Positions 19,195-28,714 of a DNA stretch of 36,756 bases are shown here, piece by piece. This DNA comes from Streptosporangiales bacterium (lineage in GTDB: Bacteria; Actinomycetota; Actinomycetes; Streptosporangiales; WHST01): assembly GCA_009379825.1 (NCBI GenBank), contig WHTA01000059.1, positions 1-36,756 on the forward strand, read 5' to 3'. The notes under the pieces were generated by a model. The model did no database searches and was not told where the DNA came from. It worked only from the letters and a program-made list of their open reading frames with translations. Positions within the stretch are counted from its first letter, which is position 1, and each line of letters opens with the position of its first letter. The position numbers were made by a program, and so were the translations under genes.

Positions 19195-20385
19195 ATGACG
19201 TCCGAGCCCTTCGCCCGTGCCCGCGACCTGCTGCGCACCACCCCACTCGTGGACGGCCACAACGACCTGCTCTACGCGATGCGTGAGCTCGCCGACTACG
19301 ACTTCGACGCCGTGGACATCGCCGAGTCGCAGCCCCGGCTGCACACCGACATCCAGCGGCTGCGTGCCGGCGGGCTGGGGGTGCAGTTCTGGTCGGTGTA
19401 CGTGCCGTCCAGCCTGCCGGCGAACACCGCCGTCGTGCGCACCCTGGAACAGCTCGACGCGATGTACCAGCTGCTCGCCAGGTACCCGGAGACGTTCGAG
19501 GTGGCGTACACGGCCGACGACGTGGAGCGGGTCTTCGCCGCCGGCCGGATCGCGTCGCTGGCGGGCATGGAGGGCGGCCACTCGATCGCCTGCTCGCTGG
19601 GTGCGCTGCGGATGATGTACCGGCTCGGCGCGCGCTACCTGACGCTGACGCACAACCACAACACGCCGTGGGCGGACTCCGCGACCGACGAGCCCACGGT
19701 CGGCGGGCTGGATGACTTCGGCCGCGAGGTGGTGCGGGAGATGAACCGGCTGGGCATGCTGGTCGACCTGTCGCACGTCGCCCCGGTGACCATGCGGGCG
19801 GCGCTAGACACCACGGCGGCGCCCGTGCTGTTCTCGCACTCGTCCTGCCGTGCGCTGTGCGACGTGCCGCGCAACGTCCCCGACGACGTGCTCGAGCAGC
19901 TGCCTGGCAACGGCGGGGTCTGCATGGTCACCTTCGTGCCGTCGTTCGTGTCGCAGCAGGTGGTGGACTACCAGCGGGAGGCGGAGACGGCCGCGCGGAA
20001 GGCCGGCCTGTCCGCGCCGCGTGCGCTGCACGACAAGGCCACGAGGGCGTTCTACGCGAAGTACGAGCAGGAGCACCCGAAGCCGCGCGCGACGCTGGCG
20101 CAGGTCGTCGACCACGTCGAGCACGCCCGCGAGGTCGCCGGGGTGGACCACATCGGCCTCGGCGGCGACTACGACGGCTGTGACGGTCTGCCGGACGGGC
20201 TCACCGACGTCGGCTGCTATCCCGCGCTGCTCGCCGAGCTGACCGACCGTGGCTGGTCCGACGACGACCTGGCGAAGCTGGCCGGCCGCAACGCGCTGCG
20301 GGTGCTCCGCGACGCCGAGGACGTGGCCGGGTGGCTGCAGGGTGAGCGGGCGCCGTCCCGGATGCAGGCGACCGCACGCCGGTGA
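19195..20385 (+). CDS. Membrane-dipeptidase-like peptidase M19
   Basis: The 396-residue enzyme matches the renal dipeptidase family, which cleaves dipeptides (and in some members D-amino-acid peptides) with two zinc ions. Metal-binding residues are seen in [11 protein letters not shown] (His, Asp) and [10 protein letters not shown] (bridging Glu), with histidines in [12 protein letters not shown] and LVDLSHVAP. The '[10 protein letters not shown]' Asp region is also present. There is no signal peptide, so it is probably cytosolic. I chose ATG 19195 because the family begins just after it; an open frame continues upstream to the HAIR site. It is divergent from lon and convergent with the next gene, four bases away. 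Confidence 0.92.
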   Translation: MTSEPFARARDLLRTTPLVDGHNDLLYAMRELADYDFDAVDIAESQPRLHTDIQRLRAGGLGVQFWSVYVPSSLPANTAVVRTLEQLDAMYQLLARYPETFEVAYTADDVERVFAAGRIASLAGMEGGHSIACSLGALRMMYRLGARYLTLTHNHNTPWADSATDEPTVGGLDDFGREVVREMNRLGMLVDLSHVAPVTMRAALDTTAAPVLFSHSSCRALCDVPRNVPDDVLEQLPGNGGVCMVTFVPSFVSQQVVDYQREAETAARKAGLSAPRALHDKATRAFYAKYEQEHPKPRATLAQVVDHVEHAREVAGVDHIGLGGDYDGCDGLPDGLTDVGCYPALLAELTDRGWSDDDLAKLAGRNALRVLRDAEDVAGWLQGERAPSRMQATARR

Positions 20386-20388
20386 CCG

Positions 20389-20748
20389 TTAGCTGGGATC
20401 GGCGAGTGCGCCGACGGCGGTGATCGTCCCGCAGCGGCCGCATACCCAGCGCGGGTCTTCGCCGAGCGCCGGTTCGACGACGAGGGGTTCCTCGTCGTGC
20501 ACCAGGCAGCACGGCCACCTGCCGACCGTCTCGAGCAGCGCGTCGGCGACGTCCTGGGCCATCAGCCCGGTCAGGAACGACGCACCTTCCGGCCACTGCT
20601 CCACCCACCACCGCCGGTGGGCGACCGCGTGGTCGACGAGCGACACCGTCGACGGGTCGCAGCGGCCGGTCGCCTCCAGGTCGCGCAGCACGGCCGCGCG
20701 CGCCGTGTGCAGCGCGCGTTCGGTCGCGGGTAGCTCTGGCGTGGCCAC
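20389..20748 (-). CDS. Conserved-looking hypothetical protein with Cys pairs
   Basis: The 119-residue cytosolic protein is helical in its first two thirds (ERALHTARAAVLRDLEATG, RRWWVEQWPEGASFLTGLMAQDVADALLETVG). It ends with PCCLVHDE and WVCGRCGTI, where Cys/His residues could form one zinc site. I do not recognise a named family. It is convergent with the dipeptidase and divergent from the beta-propeller gene, so it stands alone. The ATG at 20748 is the only start that keeps the helical N-terminus. No defect in the frame is seen. Confidence 0.6.
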   Translation of the reverse strand: MATPELPATERALHTARAAVLRDLEATGRCDPSTVSLVDHAVAHRRWWVEQWPEGASFLTGLMAQDVADALLETVGRWPCCLVHDEEPLVVEPALGEDPRWVCGRCGTITAVGALADPS

Positions 20749-20828
20749 GTGTCTACGCTCTCAGACCACGCGCGATTCCGCGACCGCGCCTTGGCCCACG
20801 GGTGTCCCGGTGCGACTATCGTCTGGCC

Positions 20829-22664
20829 ATGGCGAGCGACCGGGACGGGCATATCCGTGGCGGGGACGCGGTTCCGCCCCCGTACGCCCCGGCGCTCGCC
20901 GTGCTCGCGATCGCGGCCCTGTTCCAGCTGTTCGGCGCGCGCCGGGACGCCGTGGACCTGGACTGGCTGGTCGCCCTGCTCGTTCTCGCCGCGTTGGCCG
21001 TCGTCTGGGTGGTGCCGGGTTGGTCGGCACGGGCGCGCACGTCGCGGTGGCTGCCGGCATACGCGGCGATCCCACTGGCCGTAGCGCTCTTCTTCCAGGC
21101 ACGCGTCCTCGCCGCGCCGGAGCAGGCGGGTGACCAGCTGCTCGCGGTGGCGACCACGCCACCCGGCCCCGTCGTCGCCGGGGTGCTGCTCGTCGCCGCC
21201 CTGGTGGTGTGCCTGCTCGGGGTGTTCCTGCCCGGCAACCGGGCGGTGAGTCGTGAGCGTGCCGTCGCGCTGGCGGCCGCCGGGGCGTTGATCGGCGGCC
21301 TCGGCGTGGTCGCGGCCGCGCCGGTTGCCGACCGGGTGATCGCCGCGAAACCGACTCCCGCCATCGACCACACCGTTGCGGACGGGCCGCGCGCCAAGCA
21401 CGAGGACATCTACGTCGAGCCGCCGGAAGGGGACCTGGACGCGGGTTGGAGCCGTTCGCTGCCGCCAGGGTTGGCGGACATCCCGGCGTCAGTGCTGGTT
21501 CCCGGCCGCGACTTCGTGCTGACCAAGCGGGCGCACGGCGGGAAGTACGGCCTGTCCGCCCTGGACGCGGACACCGGCAAGGAGCGGTGGCACTTCCTGC
21601 TCGACGACAGCGCGGTCGGACAGACGGTCGTCGAGCCGGAGTTGGGCGTCGTAGCGTTCGCCGTCGACGACGTCCTCGTCTTCCTCGACGTGGCGACCGG
21701 CGAACGCACGGGCCAGCTCGCGCTGCCCCGCACCGTGGTGGGAGCCAGCGGGGACGAAGGCGACCTGTCGTGGTCGATCGTGCCCACCCGCCCGCCGGGG
21801 AAGGAGGACACCCCGTCGATCCAGGTCGTCCCTTCGCTCGTCGCGCTCGCCCAGTACGAGTCCGTGGTGTCGGGCGACGAGGGTGAGCAGCCGAGAGCGG
21901 TGTACCTGCTCAACCTGCGGACCCGGGGCCTCGAACGGCTGGAGAAGCCGCCGAGCCCCACCTGCGACTACGTGTCCGTGGTCAACCAGTGGAGCACGGC
22001 CACCAGCTTCGAGGCCTTCCTACTGCGCAGCGGGCACGGGTGCGGGCCCACCCGCGTGCGGTACCTGCTGCACGAGCGGGTCTTCGCGGCGTTCGACGTA
22101 CCGCACCCCGCCACCCATCCCTGCGCTGCCGGATGCGCCGTGACGAAGGTGGCCCCCATCGGCAGTGGCCTGGTGGTGGTGGAGGACGCCGATGCCCAGG
22201 AACCGAACACCACGGTCACGTCGATGTACGCGACCTCGGTGGGCGCGAGGCTGGAGTGGCAGCGCGGTTACGACGCTGTCGCCGCCGACGTCACCGTCCT
22301 ACTCGGCGGCCAGCTCAGGGAGCGCATCCGCGTGCAACCGTTCGGCCGGCCGGCCGAGGTTCGCAGCACCGCAGCCCCCGGACGCGTGCTGGACTCAGCT
22401 GAAGGGCCACGCGCGAGCCCCGACCACGTCGTAGTTCTCAGCGCGAGCGAGTACGACGTCCGGTGGTACTCCCGCGAGGGCTCGAAGGTGCACGTCGACC
22501 GGGAGATCGCGAAGGACGGCGAAGGGAGCGAGCCGGACGACGTCGCGTTCCGGCGACTCGCCAGCGTGGACGCCGGCTGCGAGATCACCTGGTTCACCGT
22601 CGCCGACGCCCGCATGCTGGTCCAGTGCGGCGGCGACCGACCGGAGCTGCGGCTGCTCGAGTAG
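20829..22664 (+). CDS. Five-helix membrane protein with PQQ-like beta-propeller domain
   Basis: From ATG 20829 the protein has 611 residues. About residues 17-170 contain five hydrophobic helices (for example ALAVLAIAALFQLFGA, LLVLAALAVVWVVPG). The rest, from about residue 195, is an extracellular domain with blades of the quinoprotein/PQQ type: YGLSALDADTGKERWHF and VLVFLDVATGERTGQL fit the 'A.DA.TG...W' repeat. A few cysteines (CDYVSV, HPCAAGCAV, GCEITWF) may form disulfides. PQQ-like propellers often serve in protein-protein contact without binding quinone. The function is unknown. It is convergent with the DinB-fold gene. Confidence 0.7.
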   Translation: MASDRDGHIRGGDAVPPPYAPALAVLAIAALFQLFGARRDAVDLDWLVALLVLAALAVVWVVPGWSARARTSRWLPAYAAIPLAVALFFQARVLAAPEQAGDQLLAVATTPPGPVVAGVLLVAALVVCLLGVFLPGNRAVSRERAVALAAAGALIGGLGVVAAAPVADRVIAAKPTPAIDHTVADGPRAKHEDIYVEPPEGDLDAGWSRSLPPGLADIPASVLVPGRDFVLTKRAHGGKYGLSALDADTGKERWHFLLDDSAVGQTVVEPELGVVAFAVDDVLVFLDVATGERTGQLALPRTVVGASGDEGDLSWSIVPTRPPGKEDTPSIQVVPSLVALAQYESVVSGDEGEQPRAVYLLNLRTRGLERLEKPPSPTCDYVSVVNQWSTATSFEAFLLRSGHGCGPTRVRYLLHERVFAAFDVPHPATHPCAAGCAVTKVAPIGSGLVVVEDADAQEPNTTVTSMYATSVGARLEWQRGYDAVAADVTVLLGGQLRERIRVQPFGRPAEVRSTAAPGRVLDSAEGPRASPDHVVVLSASEYDVRWYSREGSKVHVDREIAKDGEGSEPDDVAFRRLASVDAGCEITWFTVADARMLVQCGGDRPELRLLE

Positions 22665-22672
22665 ATCCTCGC

Positions 22673-23191
22673 TCAGCGGACGCCGGTGCGTTCGAGCACG
22701 CCGCGCACGTACGCCGCCTGGCCCGCGTGCGCCAGCCCGTCGCCGATGACGCTGACCAACCGCACCCCGAGCGACACCGGCGGGTCCCACCGGGTATCCA
22801 CGATGCGGGACAGGTCCGCGTCGGTGAGCTTCTCCACGTACGCGATCGTCTGCTCGTACACGGCGTCGTGGTATCCGGTGAGCAGGTCACCGGACGGTAC
22901 GCGTACCGCGGCCACCTCCGCGGAGCTGTGGCCGTAGCCGGTGGCGTGCGGGTCGAACGGCAGGGCGAACCGGTCCGCCCAGCCGTCGGTCAGCCATACC
23001 TGGTCGAGCTCAGCGGCGTCGGCGATGTGGTCGTCCTGCACCCGGGTGAGGTGCCAGGCCAACCAGCCGATCGAGTTCGCGTCCGGGTCGATCCGGTGGG
23101 CGAGCTGGTCCGCGGTGAGGCCGGCGACGACGGCGTCGACCTCCTCCTTCACCCGGCCGTAGGCGTCGACCAACAGGTCGCTGCTCGTCAT
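22673..23191 (-). CDS. DinB-fold (DUF664-like) thiol-dependent enzyme family protein
   Basis: The 172-residue four-helix-bundle protein begins LLVDAYGRVKEEVDAVVAGLTADQLAHRIDPDANSIGWLAWHLTRVQDDHIAD. Its metal-binding histidines are expected in WLAWHLTRVQDDH and GDGLAHAGQAAYVRG, the DinB/DUF664 pattern. Members of this superfamily include mycothiol-dependent transferases and isomerases of actinobacteria, so a mycothiol- or metal-linked detoxification role is possible but not shown. It is unrelated to DNA polymerase IV dinB despite the name. The upstream XPB helicase gene ends 27 bp before its start on the same strand. Confidence 0.8.
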   Translation of the reverse strand: MTSSDLLVDAYGRVKEEVDAVVAGLTADQLAHRIDPDANSIGWLAWHLTRVQDDHIADAAELDQVWLTDGWADRFALPFDPHATGYGHSSAEVAAVRVPSGDLLTGYHDAVYEQTIAYVEKLTDADLSRIVDTRWDPPVSLGVRLVSVIGDGLAHAGQAAYVRGVLERTGVR

Positions 23192-23217
23192 CGATCCCTC
23201 CTCCGTGAACGGCGTGG

Positions 23218-24870
23218 CTAGATCTCCTCGTCGGCGAGCACAGCGTCGGCGTCGACGATCCGGTACGCGTACCCCTGTTCGGTGAGGAAGCGCTGCCGGT
23301 GCTGCGCGTAGTCCTGGTCGAGCGTGTCGCGCGCGGTCACCGTGTAGAAGCGGGCACCGCGACCGTCGGACTTGGGACGCAGTACCCGGCCCAGCCGCTG
23401 TGCCTCCTCCTGCCTGGAGCCGAACGTGCCGGACACCTGGATGGCGACCGCGGCCTCCGGCAGGTCGATGGAGAAGTTCGCGACCTTGGAGACGACAAGC
23501 AGCCCGATCTCCCCGGTACGGAACGCCTGGAACAGCCGCTCGCGCTCGTGCACGGTCGTCTCGCCCTTGATGACCGGGGCGTCGAGCATGGCGCCGAGGC
23601 TGTCGAGCTGGTCCAGGTACTGGCCGATCACCAGCGTCGGCTCGCCGCGGTGGCGCTCCACGAGGTTCGCCGCCACCCGCGACTTCGTGTCGGTGGTGGC
23701 GCAGATCTTGTAGCGGTCCTCGGGTTCCGCCGTTGCGTACGCCAGCCGCTCGGCGTCGGTCAGCGTCACCCGTACCTCGACGCAGTCGGCAGGTGCGATC
23801 CATCCCTGCGCCTCGATGTCGCGCCATGGCGCGTCGTAGCGCTTGGGGCCGATCAGGCTGAACACGTCACCTTCGCGGCCGTCCTCGCGGACGAGGGTGG
23901 CGGTGAGACCGAGTCGGCGGCGCGCCTGCAGATCGGCGGTCATCCGGAAGATCGGCGCGGGCAGCAGGTGCACCTCGTCGTAGAGGATCAGACCCCAGTC
24001 GCGCGCCTCGAACAGCTCCAGGTGGCTGAACGCGCCCTTCTTCTTTGTGACCATGACTTGGTACGTGGCGATGGTGACCGGGCGGATCTCCTTGCGCTGG
24101 CCGGAGTACTCGCCGATCTCTTCCTCGGTCAGCGAGGTGCGGTTGAGCAGCTCGGTGCGCCACTGGTGCGCTGCGACCGTGTTCGTGACGAGGATCAGCG
24201 TGGTGGCCTGGGCGCGCGCCATCGCGGCGATGCCGACGAGCGTCTTGCCCGCACCGCAGGGGAGCACGACGACGCCGGAACCGCCGTGCCAGAAGCCCTC
24301 GGCGGCGTCGTGTTGGTACGAGCGCAGCTGCCAGCCGTCCTCGGCCATGGCGATCGAGTGGTGCTCGCCGTCGACGTAGCCGGCGAGGTCCTCGGCCGGC
24401 CAGCCGAGCTTGAGCAGCGCCTGCTTGAGCACCCCGCGCTGGCTGGGGTGCACGACGACCGTGTCCTCGCCGACCCGCCCGCCGACCATCGGCTGCACCT
24501 TCTTGCTGCGCAGCACCTCTTCGAGGACGGGCCTGTCGGTGGTGGTCAGCACCAGCCCGTGCATGGGGTGCGACTCCAGCCGCAGCCGGCCGTACCTGGC
24601 CATCGTCTCCGCGACGTCGACGAGCAGCGCGTGCGGCACCGGGTAGCGGGAGTAGCGCAGCAGCGTGTCGACGACCTGCTCGGCGTCGTGACCGGCGGCG
24701 CGCGCGTTCCAGAGCCCGAGCGGGGTGATCCGGTACGTGTGGACGTGCTCGGGGGCGCGTTCGAGCTCCGCGAACGGGGCGATCTCCTTGCGGCAGTCGG
24801 CCGCCTGGTCGTGATCTACCTCGAGCAGCAGCGTCTTGTCCGACTGCACGATCAGTGGACCATCGCTCAC
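23218..24870 (-). CDS. XPB/Ssl2-type DNA helicase
   Basis: The 550-residue protein matches bacterial XPB (as Rv0861c of Mycobacterium tuberculosis), a 3'-5' DNA helicase/translocase linked to repair. A damage-recognition-like N-terminal domain comes first (about 1-180). Helicase domain 1 follows with Walker A VLPCGAGKTLVG and the DEVH box LILYDEVHLLPAP. Domain 2 has motif VI EEAQRLGRVLRPKSDGR. The GTG at 24870 is chosen because of the GGAGG eight bases before it and because MSDGPLIVQSDKTLLLEVDH is the usual start. The upstream helicase-associated gene ends 65 bp away on the same strand; the two form a conserved pair. Intact frame. Confidence 0.93.
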   Translation of the reverse strand: MSDGPLIVQSDKTLLLEVDHDQAADCRKEIAPFAELERAPEHVHTYRITPLGLWNARAAGHDAEQVVDTLLRYSRYPVPHALLVDVAETMARYGRLRLESHPMHGLVLTTTDRPVLEEVLRSKKVQPMVGGRVGEDTVVVHPSQRGVLKQALLKLGWPAEDLAGYVDGEHHSIAMAEDGWQLRSYQHDAAEGFWHGGSGVVVLPCGAGKTLVGIAAMARAQATTLILVTNTVAAHQWRTELLNRTSLTEEEIGEYSGQRKEIRPVTIATYQVMVTKKKGAFSHLELFEARDWGLILYDEVHLLPAPIFRMTADLQARRRLGLTATLVREDGREGDVFSLIGPKRYDAPWRDIEAQGWIAPADCVEVRVTLTDAERLAYATAEPEDRYKICATTDTKSRVAANLVERHRGEPTLVIGQYLDQLDSLGAMLDAPVIKGETTVHERERLFQAFRTGEIGLLVVSKVANFSIDLPEAAVAIQVSGTFGSRQEEAQRLGRVLRPKSDGRGARFYTVTARDTLDQDYAQHRQRFLTEQGYAYRIVDADAVLADEEI

Positions 24871-24935
24871 GGTTGAAGCCTCCGAGCTACGTTGACGGGC
24901 CCTCCCAGTGTCCCCGATGCGGGCAGCAGCTGTGG

Positions 24936-27290
24936 TCAGGCCGGGGTTTCGTCGACCGGCGCGTAGCCGGTGATGCGGTGCAGGGCGAACGTACGGCGGG
25001 TCTCGCGCAGGTGGTCGTACGCCTCGACCAGGCCGCCTAGCACCGCGACGGGTTCGATCAGTCGTAGGCTCGCACGGCCCTCGGCGTTGGCGTAGCCGAT
25101 CCACAGCAGGATGTCCGCGGCGATCGCCTGGTGCAACGCGGCCAGCGTCTCGCGCGGCGGGTTGCGCGGCAACCGGTCGCCGGCCATCCGGTGTTCGACC
25201 GGGCGCTCGCCGGCCATCCGCTCACCGGCACGCAGCATCTGCACGGCACGCTCCACCAGCTGGGTGTTCGGGCTCTCGGTGCGGCTCGTCTGCCACGTCG
25301 GCGCCTCCCGCGCCTGGACGCGCCTGGCCTGCGGGGTGGGCAGCACGACGTCGCCCGAGGCCGACTCCGCGACCGGCGCGTAGCCGAGCTCGCGCAACCC
25401 GTCCAGCAGGTCGCGCCGGCTGAGCTGGCTGACCAGCACGGTGGGCGCGATGTGCCGGAGCGCGAGGTGACCCGCCTTGCGGTGCGCGGCGATCTCCGCG
25501 AGCACCGCAGTGTCGTCGGACCTGATGTACGAGGTCGCGCTGCCTGCGCGCAGCTGGCCGTGCCGGCGCGCGACGTCGTCGACGAGGTAGAGCAGCGGTT
25601 GCGGCACCTCGGTGCGGGAGTGCGTCGTGAGCCACGACTTCACCTCGCCCGCCGTACGTCCGGCGTCGAACGCGCGGCGTACGGACTCGGGGGAGAACCG
25701 GTACACCGTGGCGCCGCCGGTGGACTCCACGTCGGCGAGCAGGCCGATATCCGTGCGCACGTCCGAGCGCAGCGGGCCGGGTGCGACGGCCGTGAGGTCG
25801 GGCTGCACGAGCACCTCGGTGCCCATCGCCGGCAGCACGTCGGTCAGCAGCGCGGTCGTGCTGCCGTCGCCGGACAGCAGCCCGCGGCCGAACGAGGTGA
25901 GCCCGCCGTGGCCGCAGATGCCGAGCAGCTCGCCCTCGAGCAACGTCCACTCGACCAGCTGGCGCCGGTGCCGGCCGCCGACCCGCGGCCGGTTCCAGAT
26001 CACCCGGCCGACAACGCTGTCGTGGGTGGGCGCCTGGCCGGGCGGCACCGTCGACAGCACCTCCAAGGTGGCGCGCCGCACCTGGGCGATGCTGCCGTGC
26101 AGCACCCCGCCGCCGAGCGCGTTGATTGTCTTGTCCCGCTCGTCCTTGCCGCCGACGAGGCCGGGAGCGCGGGAGCTGCGCAGCCAGGCCGTGGCGAGCG
26201 TCAGCCACCGGCCGGCGACCGGCTCGCCGCACCAGGTGTCGAAGTCGGTGGTGGGCAGCCACTCCTCGTCCGGGTAGGTGGCGTCGAGCAGCCTGGCGGC
26301 GTGTGCCACCTCGACCACCAGCGCGGCATGGTCGGTGGAGACGTCCAGCAGGGTGGCTGCGCGGCGCAGCTCCCGTACCCCGAGACCGCCGGAACGCAGC
26401 CGCGACGGCGGTTGCTCGGCCCAGGCAGCCAGCAGGTCCTCGACCGCCTGCACGAACGCGTACGCGTGCATTCCGCCGGTGTGCTCGACCAGCGACGGCG
26501 GGTTGTCCGTGGCCTGCAGCGTCGGCGGCTCCCTGTAGGTCTGCGGCAATGCCACCGCCACCTCGAACGGCAGCACCACCGCGTCCTCCTCCGCCGCGAC
26601 GAGCAGCCCGCGGGCGAGCAGCTCCTCCACCGGTGAGGTCGCGGTGGCCACCCGCGTGGCGCGCTGCGCGTTGGTGACCCGGCCCCGGCCGTAGCTGGCT
26701 GCCACCCTCTCCAGGGCCTCGCGCGCCGGCGCGCCGACCGCGTCGATCAGGGCGCGTACGTTCGCCGGCGACGCGAAGTGCTTGGCGAGGTCACGTAGCG
26801 CCTGGGCGGACTCGGCGTGCGGTGCGTCGATGTCGTCGAGCAACCCGTGCAGGCGATGCGCCGGTACGTCGGCCAGCGCCTGCACGATCGGCGGGCCGAA
26901 CTCGGCGGCGAGCATCGGCATCCTACGCAGCTCCCGCGGCGTGGTGAGCGCCGCGTCGCCGCCGAAACACAGCGCGCGGGTGCGGAGCAGCTCGACGGTG
27001 TCCCGCAGCCGCCCGTCCGTCGGCGCGGCGAGCTCGGCGGCGAGCTCGCCGTACGTCATCGTCTCGTCGCTGTTGGCGAGGGTGCGGAGTACCTGCAGCG
27101 CGAGGGTGTCGAGCTGGTCGACGGCGAGCTGGAGGGACGGCCTGGACAGCGCGGCCTGCGCGAGCCGGCCGAGATCCGCCGGCACCGGGTGCAGCAGGTC
27201 GGGCCTGGCGATGAGCAGTCCAGCGAGCTCCTCGTCGCTGCGGTCGTCCAGCCAGACGCTGAGGCCAGTGCCGGTGCGGGTACGTGTCAT
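24936..27290 (-). CDS. Helicase-associated domain protein, partner of XPB
   Basis: The 784-residue protein starts at ATG 27290 with LSVWLDDRSDEELAGLLIARPDLL, the typical opening of the actinobacterial family represented by Rv0862c. It is a string of winged-helix-like segments (for example ALQVLRTLANSDETMTYGELAAEL). Its C-terminus (about 640-784) has YVRSDD-like strands, the 'helicase C-terminal domain' region and a WYL-like LLWIGYANAEGRASLRLIEP stretch. It carries no Walker motif, so it is probably not a helicase itself. Its constant pairing with XPB suggests that it loads or regulates it, as Bax1 does in archaea, though without similarity to Bax1. Function is not established. Confidence 0.82.
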   Translation of the reverse strand: MTRTRTGTGLSVWLDDRSDEELAGLLIARPDLLHPVPADLGRLAQAALSRPSLQLAVDQLDTLALQVLRTLANSDETMTYGELAAELAAPTDGRLRDTVELLRTRALCFGGDAALTTPRELRRMPMLAAEFGPPIVQALADVPAHRLHGLLDDIDAPHAESAQALRDLAKHFASPANVRALIDAVGAPAREALERVAASYGRGRVTNAQRATRVATATSPVEELLARGLLVAAEEDAVVLPFEVAVALPQTYREPPTLQATDNPPSLVEHTGGMHAYAFVQAVEDLLAAWAEQPPSRLRSGGLGVRELRRAATLLDVSTDHAALVVEVAHAARLLDATYPDEEWLPTTDFDTWCGEPVAGRWLTLATAWLRSSRAPGLVGGKDERDKTINALGGGVLHGSIAQVRRATLEVLSTVPPGQAPTHDSVVGRVIWNRPRVGGRHRRQLVEWTLLEGELLGICGHGGLTSFGRGLLSGDGSTTALLTDVLPAMGTEVLVQPDLTAVAPGPLRSDVRTDIGLLADVESTGGATVYRFSPESVRRAFDAGRTAGEVKSWLTTHSRTEVPQPLLYLVDDVARRHGQLRAGSATSYIRSDDTAVLAEIAAHRKAGHLALRHIAPTVLVSQLSRRDLLDGLRELGYAPVAESASGDVVLPTPQARRVQAREAPTWQTSRTESPNTQLVERAVQMLRAGERMAGERPVEHRMAGDRLPRNPPRETLAALHQAIAADILLWIGYANAEGRASLRLIEPVAVLGGLVEAYDHLRETRRTFALHRITGYAPVDETPA

Positions 27291-27456
27291 CCGGTGGCCC
27301 AGCCTATGGCCTCGATCTACCTGGTGGGGAAACTCTTTCCGCGGCAACGGTCTGTGTGGCACCGGGGTTATCCACAGATTCGTCAGGTGCGCTCACCGGC
27401 GGGTGTCGCGCCTTCAGACTCGTACGGGACGGCAGGGCCGATCCGTGGAGGACGTG

Positions 27457-27791
27457 ATGGACGGGCAGGTGGTGGTGCGACCGCCGGTGGTCGCCGCCTG
27501 GGGGCGGCACACCGAGGACATCTCGGCCGAGCTGTCCGCCGTGCCAGGCACGTTGGCCGCGGCGGTGGCGGCGCTCGACGAGGCCGGTGCCGGCGATCTC
27601 GCCGGTGCCTGGGCGGTGGCCGCGTTCGCCGGCACCGCGGGTGCGGCCGTGGCCTAACTGCGGCGTCGGATGGGTGCGTCCGCCGGGGCGTTCACGGCTA
27701 CCGCAGCAGCTACGCGGGTACCGACGGGCGGCAGGCGGACGGCTTCGCCGTCCCACCGGCGGTGCGCCGTGGGGTGGCCGAATGCCGGTGA
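27457..27791 (+). pseudogene. Type VII secretion target (EspC/WXG100-like), nonsense codon and frameshift
   Basis: ATG 27457 follows GGAGG. The first 66 residues (VVVRPPVVAAWGRHTEDISAEL...) form a helical, Ala-rich hairpin of the kind used as N-terminal export partner in type VII (ESX) secretion. A TAA at 27655-27657 interrupts it. Read past the stop, the same frame gives LRRRMGASAGAFTATAA. Then a shift at about 27705 leads to YAGTDGRQADGFAVPPAV, the usual 'Y...D' ending of EspC-like proteins, and a stop at 27791 that overlaps the next gene's ATG (27782). The original was about 110 residues. So at least one nonsense and one indel mutation are present. Confidence 0.6.
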
Positions 27792-28714
27792 CCGTGGCGA
27801 CGCTGCGCGGCTGGCCGCGACGGCGCTCACCGGTGCGGGGGAGCAGCTGCACCGTGCCGGCGCCGAGATCGGCAGCGTGCGCGACGGTTACGGCGTCCGG
27901 GTGCTCGGTCCGCTGGCCAGCGGCCGGGACTGGCTCGACGGCGGCCAGCAGCACGCCGTCCCGGAGGCGGTGCAGCTGCACCGCATGGTCGGCGAGCTGC
28001 CGCCCACCATGCGCACCGCGTCGGCTGCGGTGCACACCTGGGCGGACGGCCTGGCCGGCGTACAGCGTCGGCTGCAGCACCTGGAGACCGTAGCCACCGA
28101 CCACGGCCTACGCATCGAGGACGACGGCACCATCGCCGGCGACGGTGCCGACGAGGTCCGCGACGCGTTGCAGGCGAGGCTCGGCAGCTTGCTAGCCGAC
28201 GCCGCGGACATCGACGACACCTGCGCCCGCCGGCTGACCGCCCTGCTCGAGGACACGACCACCGGCAGCCCCCTCGCCGACCGAGCCGGCCAGTCGCTGC
28301 TAGCCCCGCCGATGCCCCCAGCCAAAGACGGCGGCGGCCTAGGCGGCGGCCCGGACTGCCCCGCCACCCACCGGCGGCGGCCTCGGCAACTTCTTCCGCC
28401 GCCTCTTCCGCCCCAACGACCCCTGGCCCCGCCCCCGAACCCAACCCACCCCTGGACCGGCTCGGGCAAGACCACCGCCCAGCTCAAGGCCAGCGGCAAG
28501 GACCACCAGTCCGGCGAAGGTAAGAACGAGCTATCCCGCGCCGGTAGGATCCTCGACAAACACAATGATCGGAAACGACCAGGGCATGACGAGTTTCCGG
28601 ATCCCAAAGGAAATGGTCGGAATAGGAGCAAGATTGCTCAACGGAGTCGATGAGATCCTGGGTGATCCTCGCACCAGAGAACTTCCCATCACCTATGAAA
28701 AGAGCACCGCCTGA
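27782..28714 (+). pseudogene. Type VII-exported polymorphic toxin, several frame changes
   Basis: ATG 27782 opens MPVTVATLRGW, a typical start of LXG/ESX-linked toxins, but the next conserved block (AARLAATALTGAGEQLHRAG) lies in another frame over almost the same bases, so a piece is missing. That frame continues through a helical export domain to about 28260 and a Pro-rich linker in which a second frame briefly looks coding (GGGLGNFFRRLFRPNDPW, about 28375). A C-terminal region with LSRAGRILDKHNDRKRPGHDEFPDPKGN resembles nuclease-type toxin ends. After a shift at about 28630 it ends LLNGVDEILGDPRTRELPITYEKSTA. No immunity gene follows. Confidence 0.55.

Noticed and set aside
27368-27376. Perfect DnaA box TTATCCACA
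   Set aside because: It is isolated, with no cluster of boxes, AT-rich element or dnaA/dnaN nearby, so it is not an origin.
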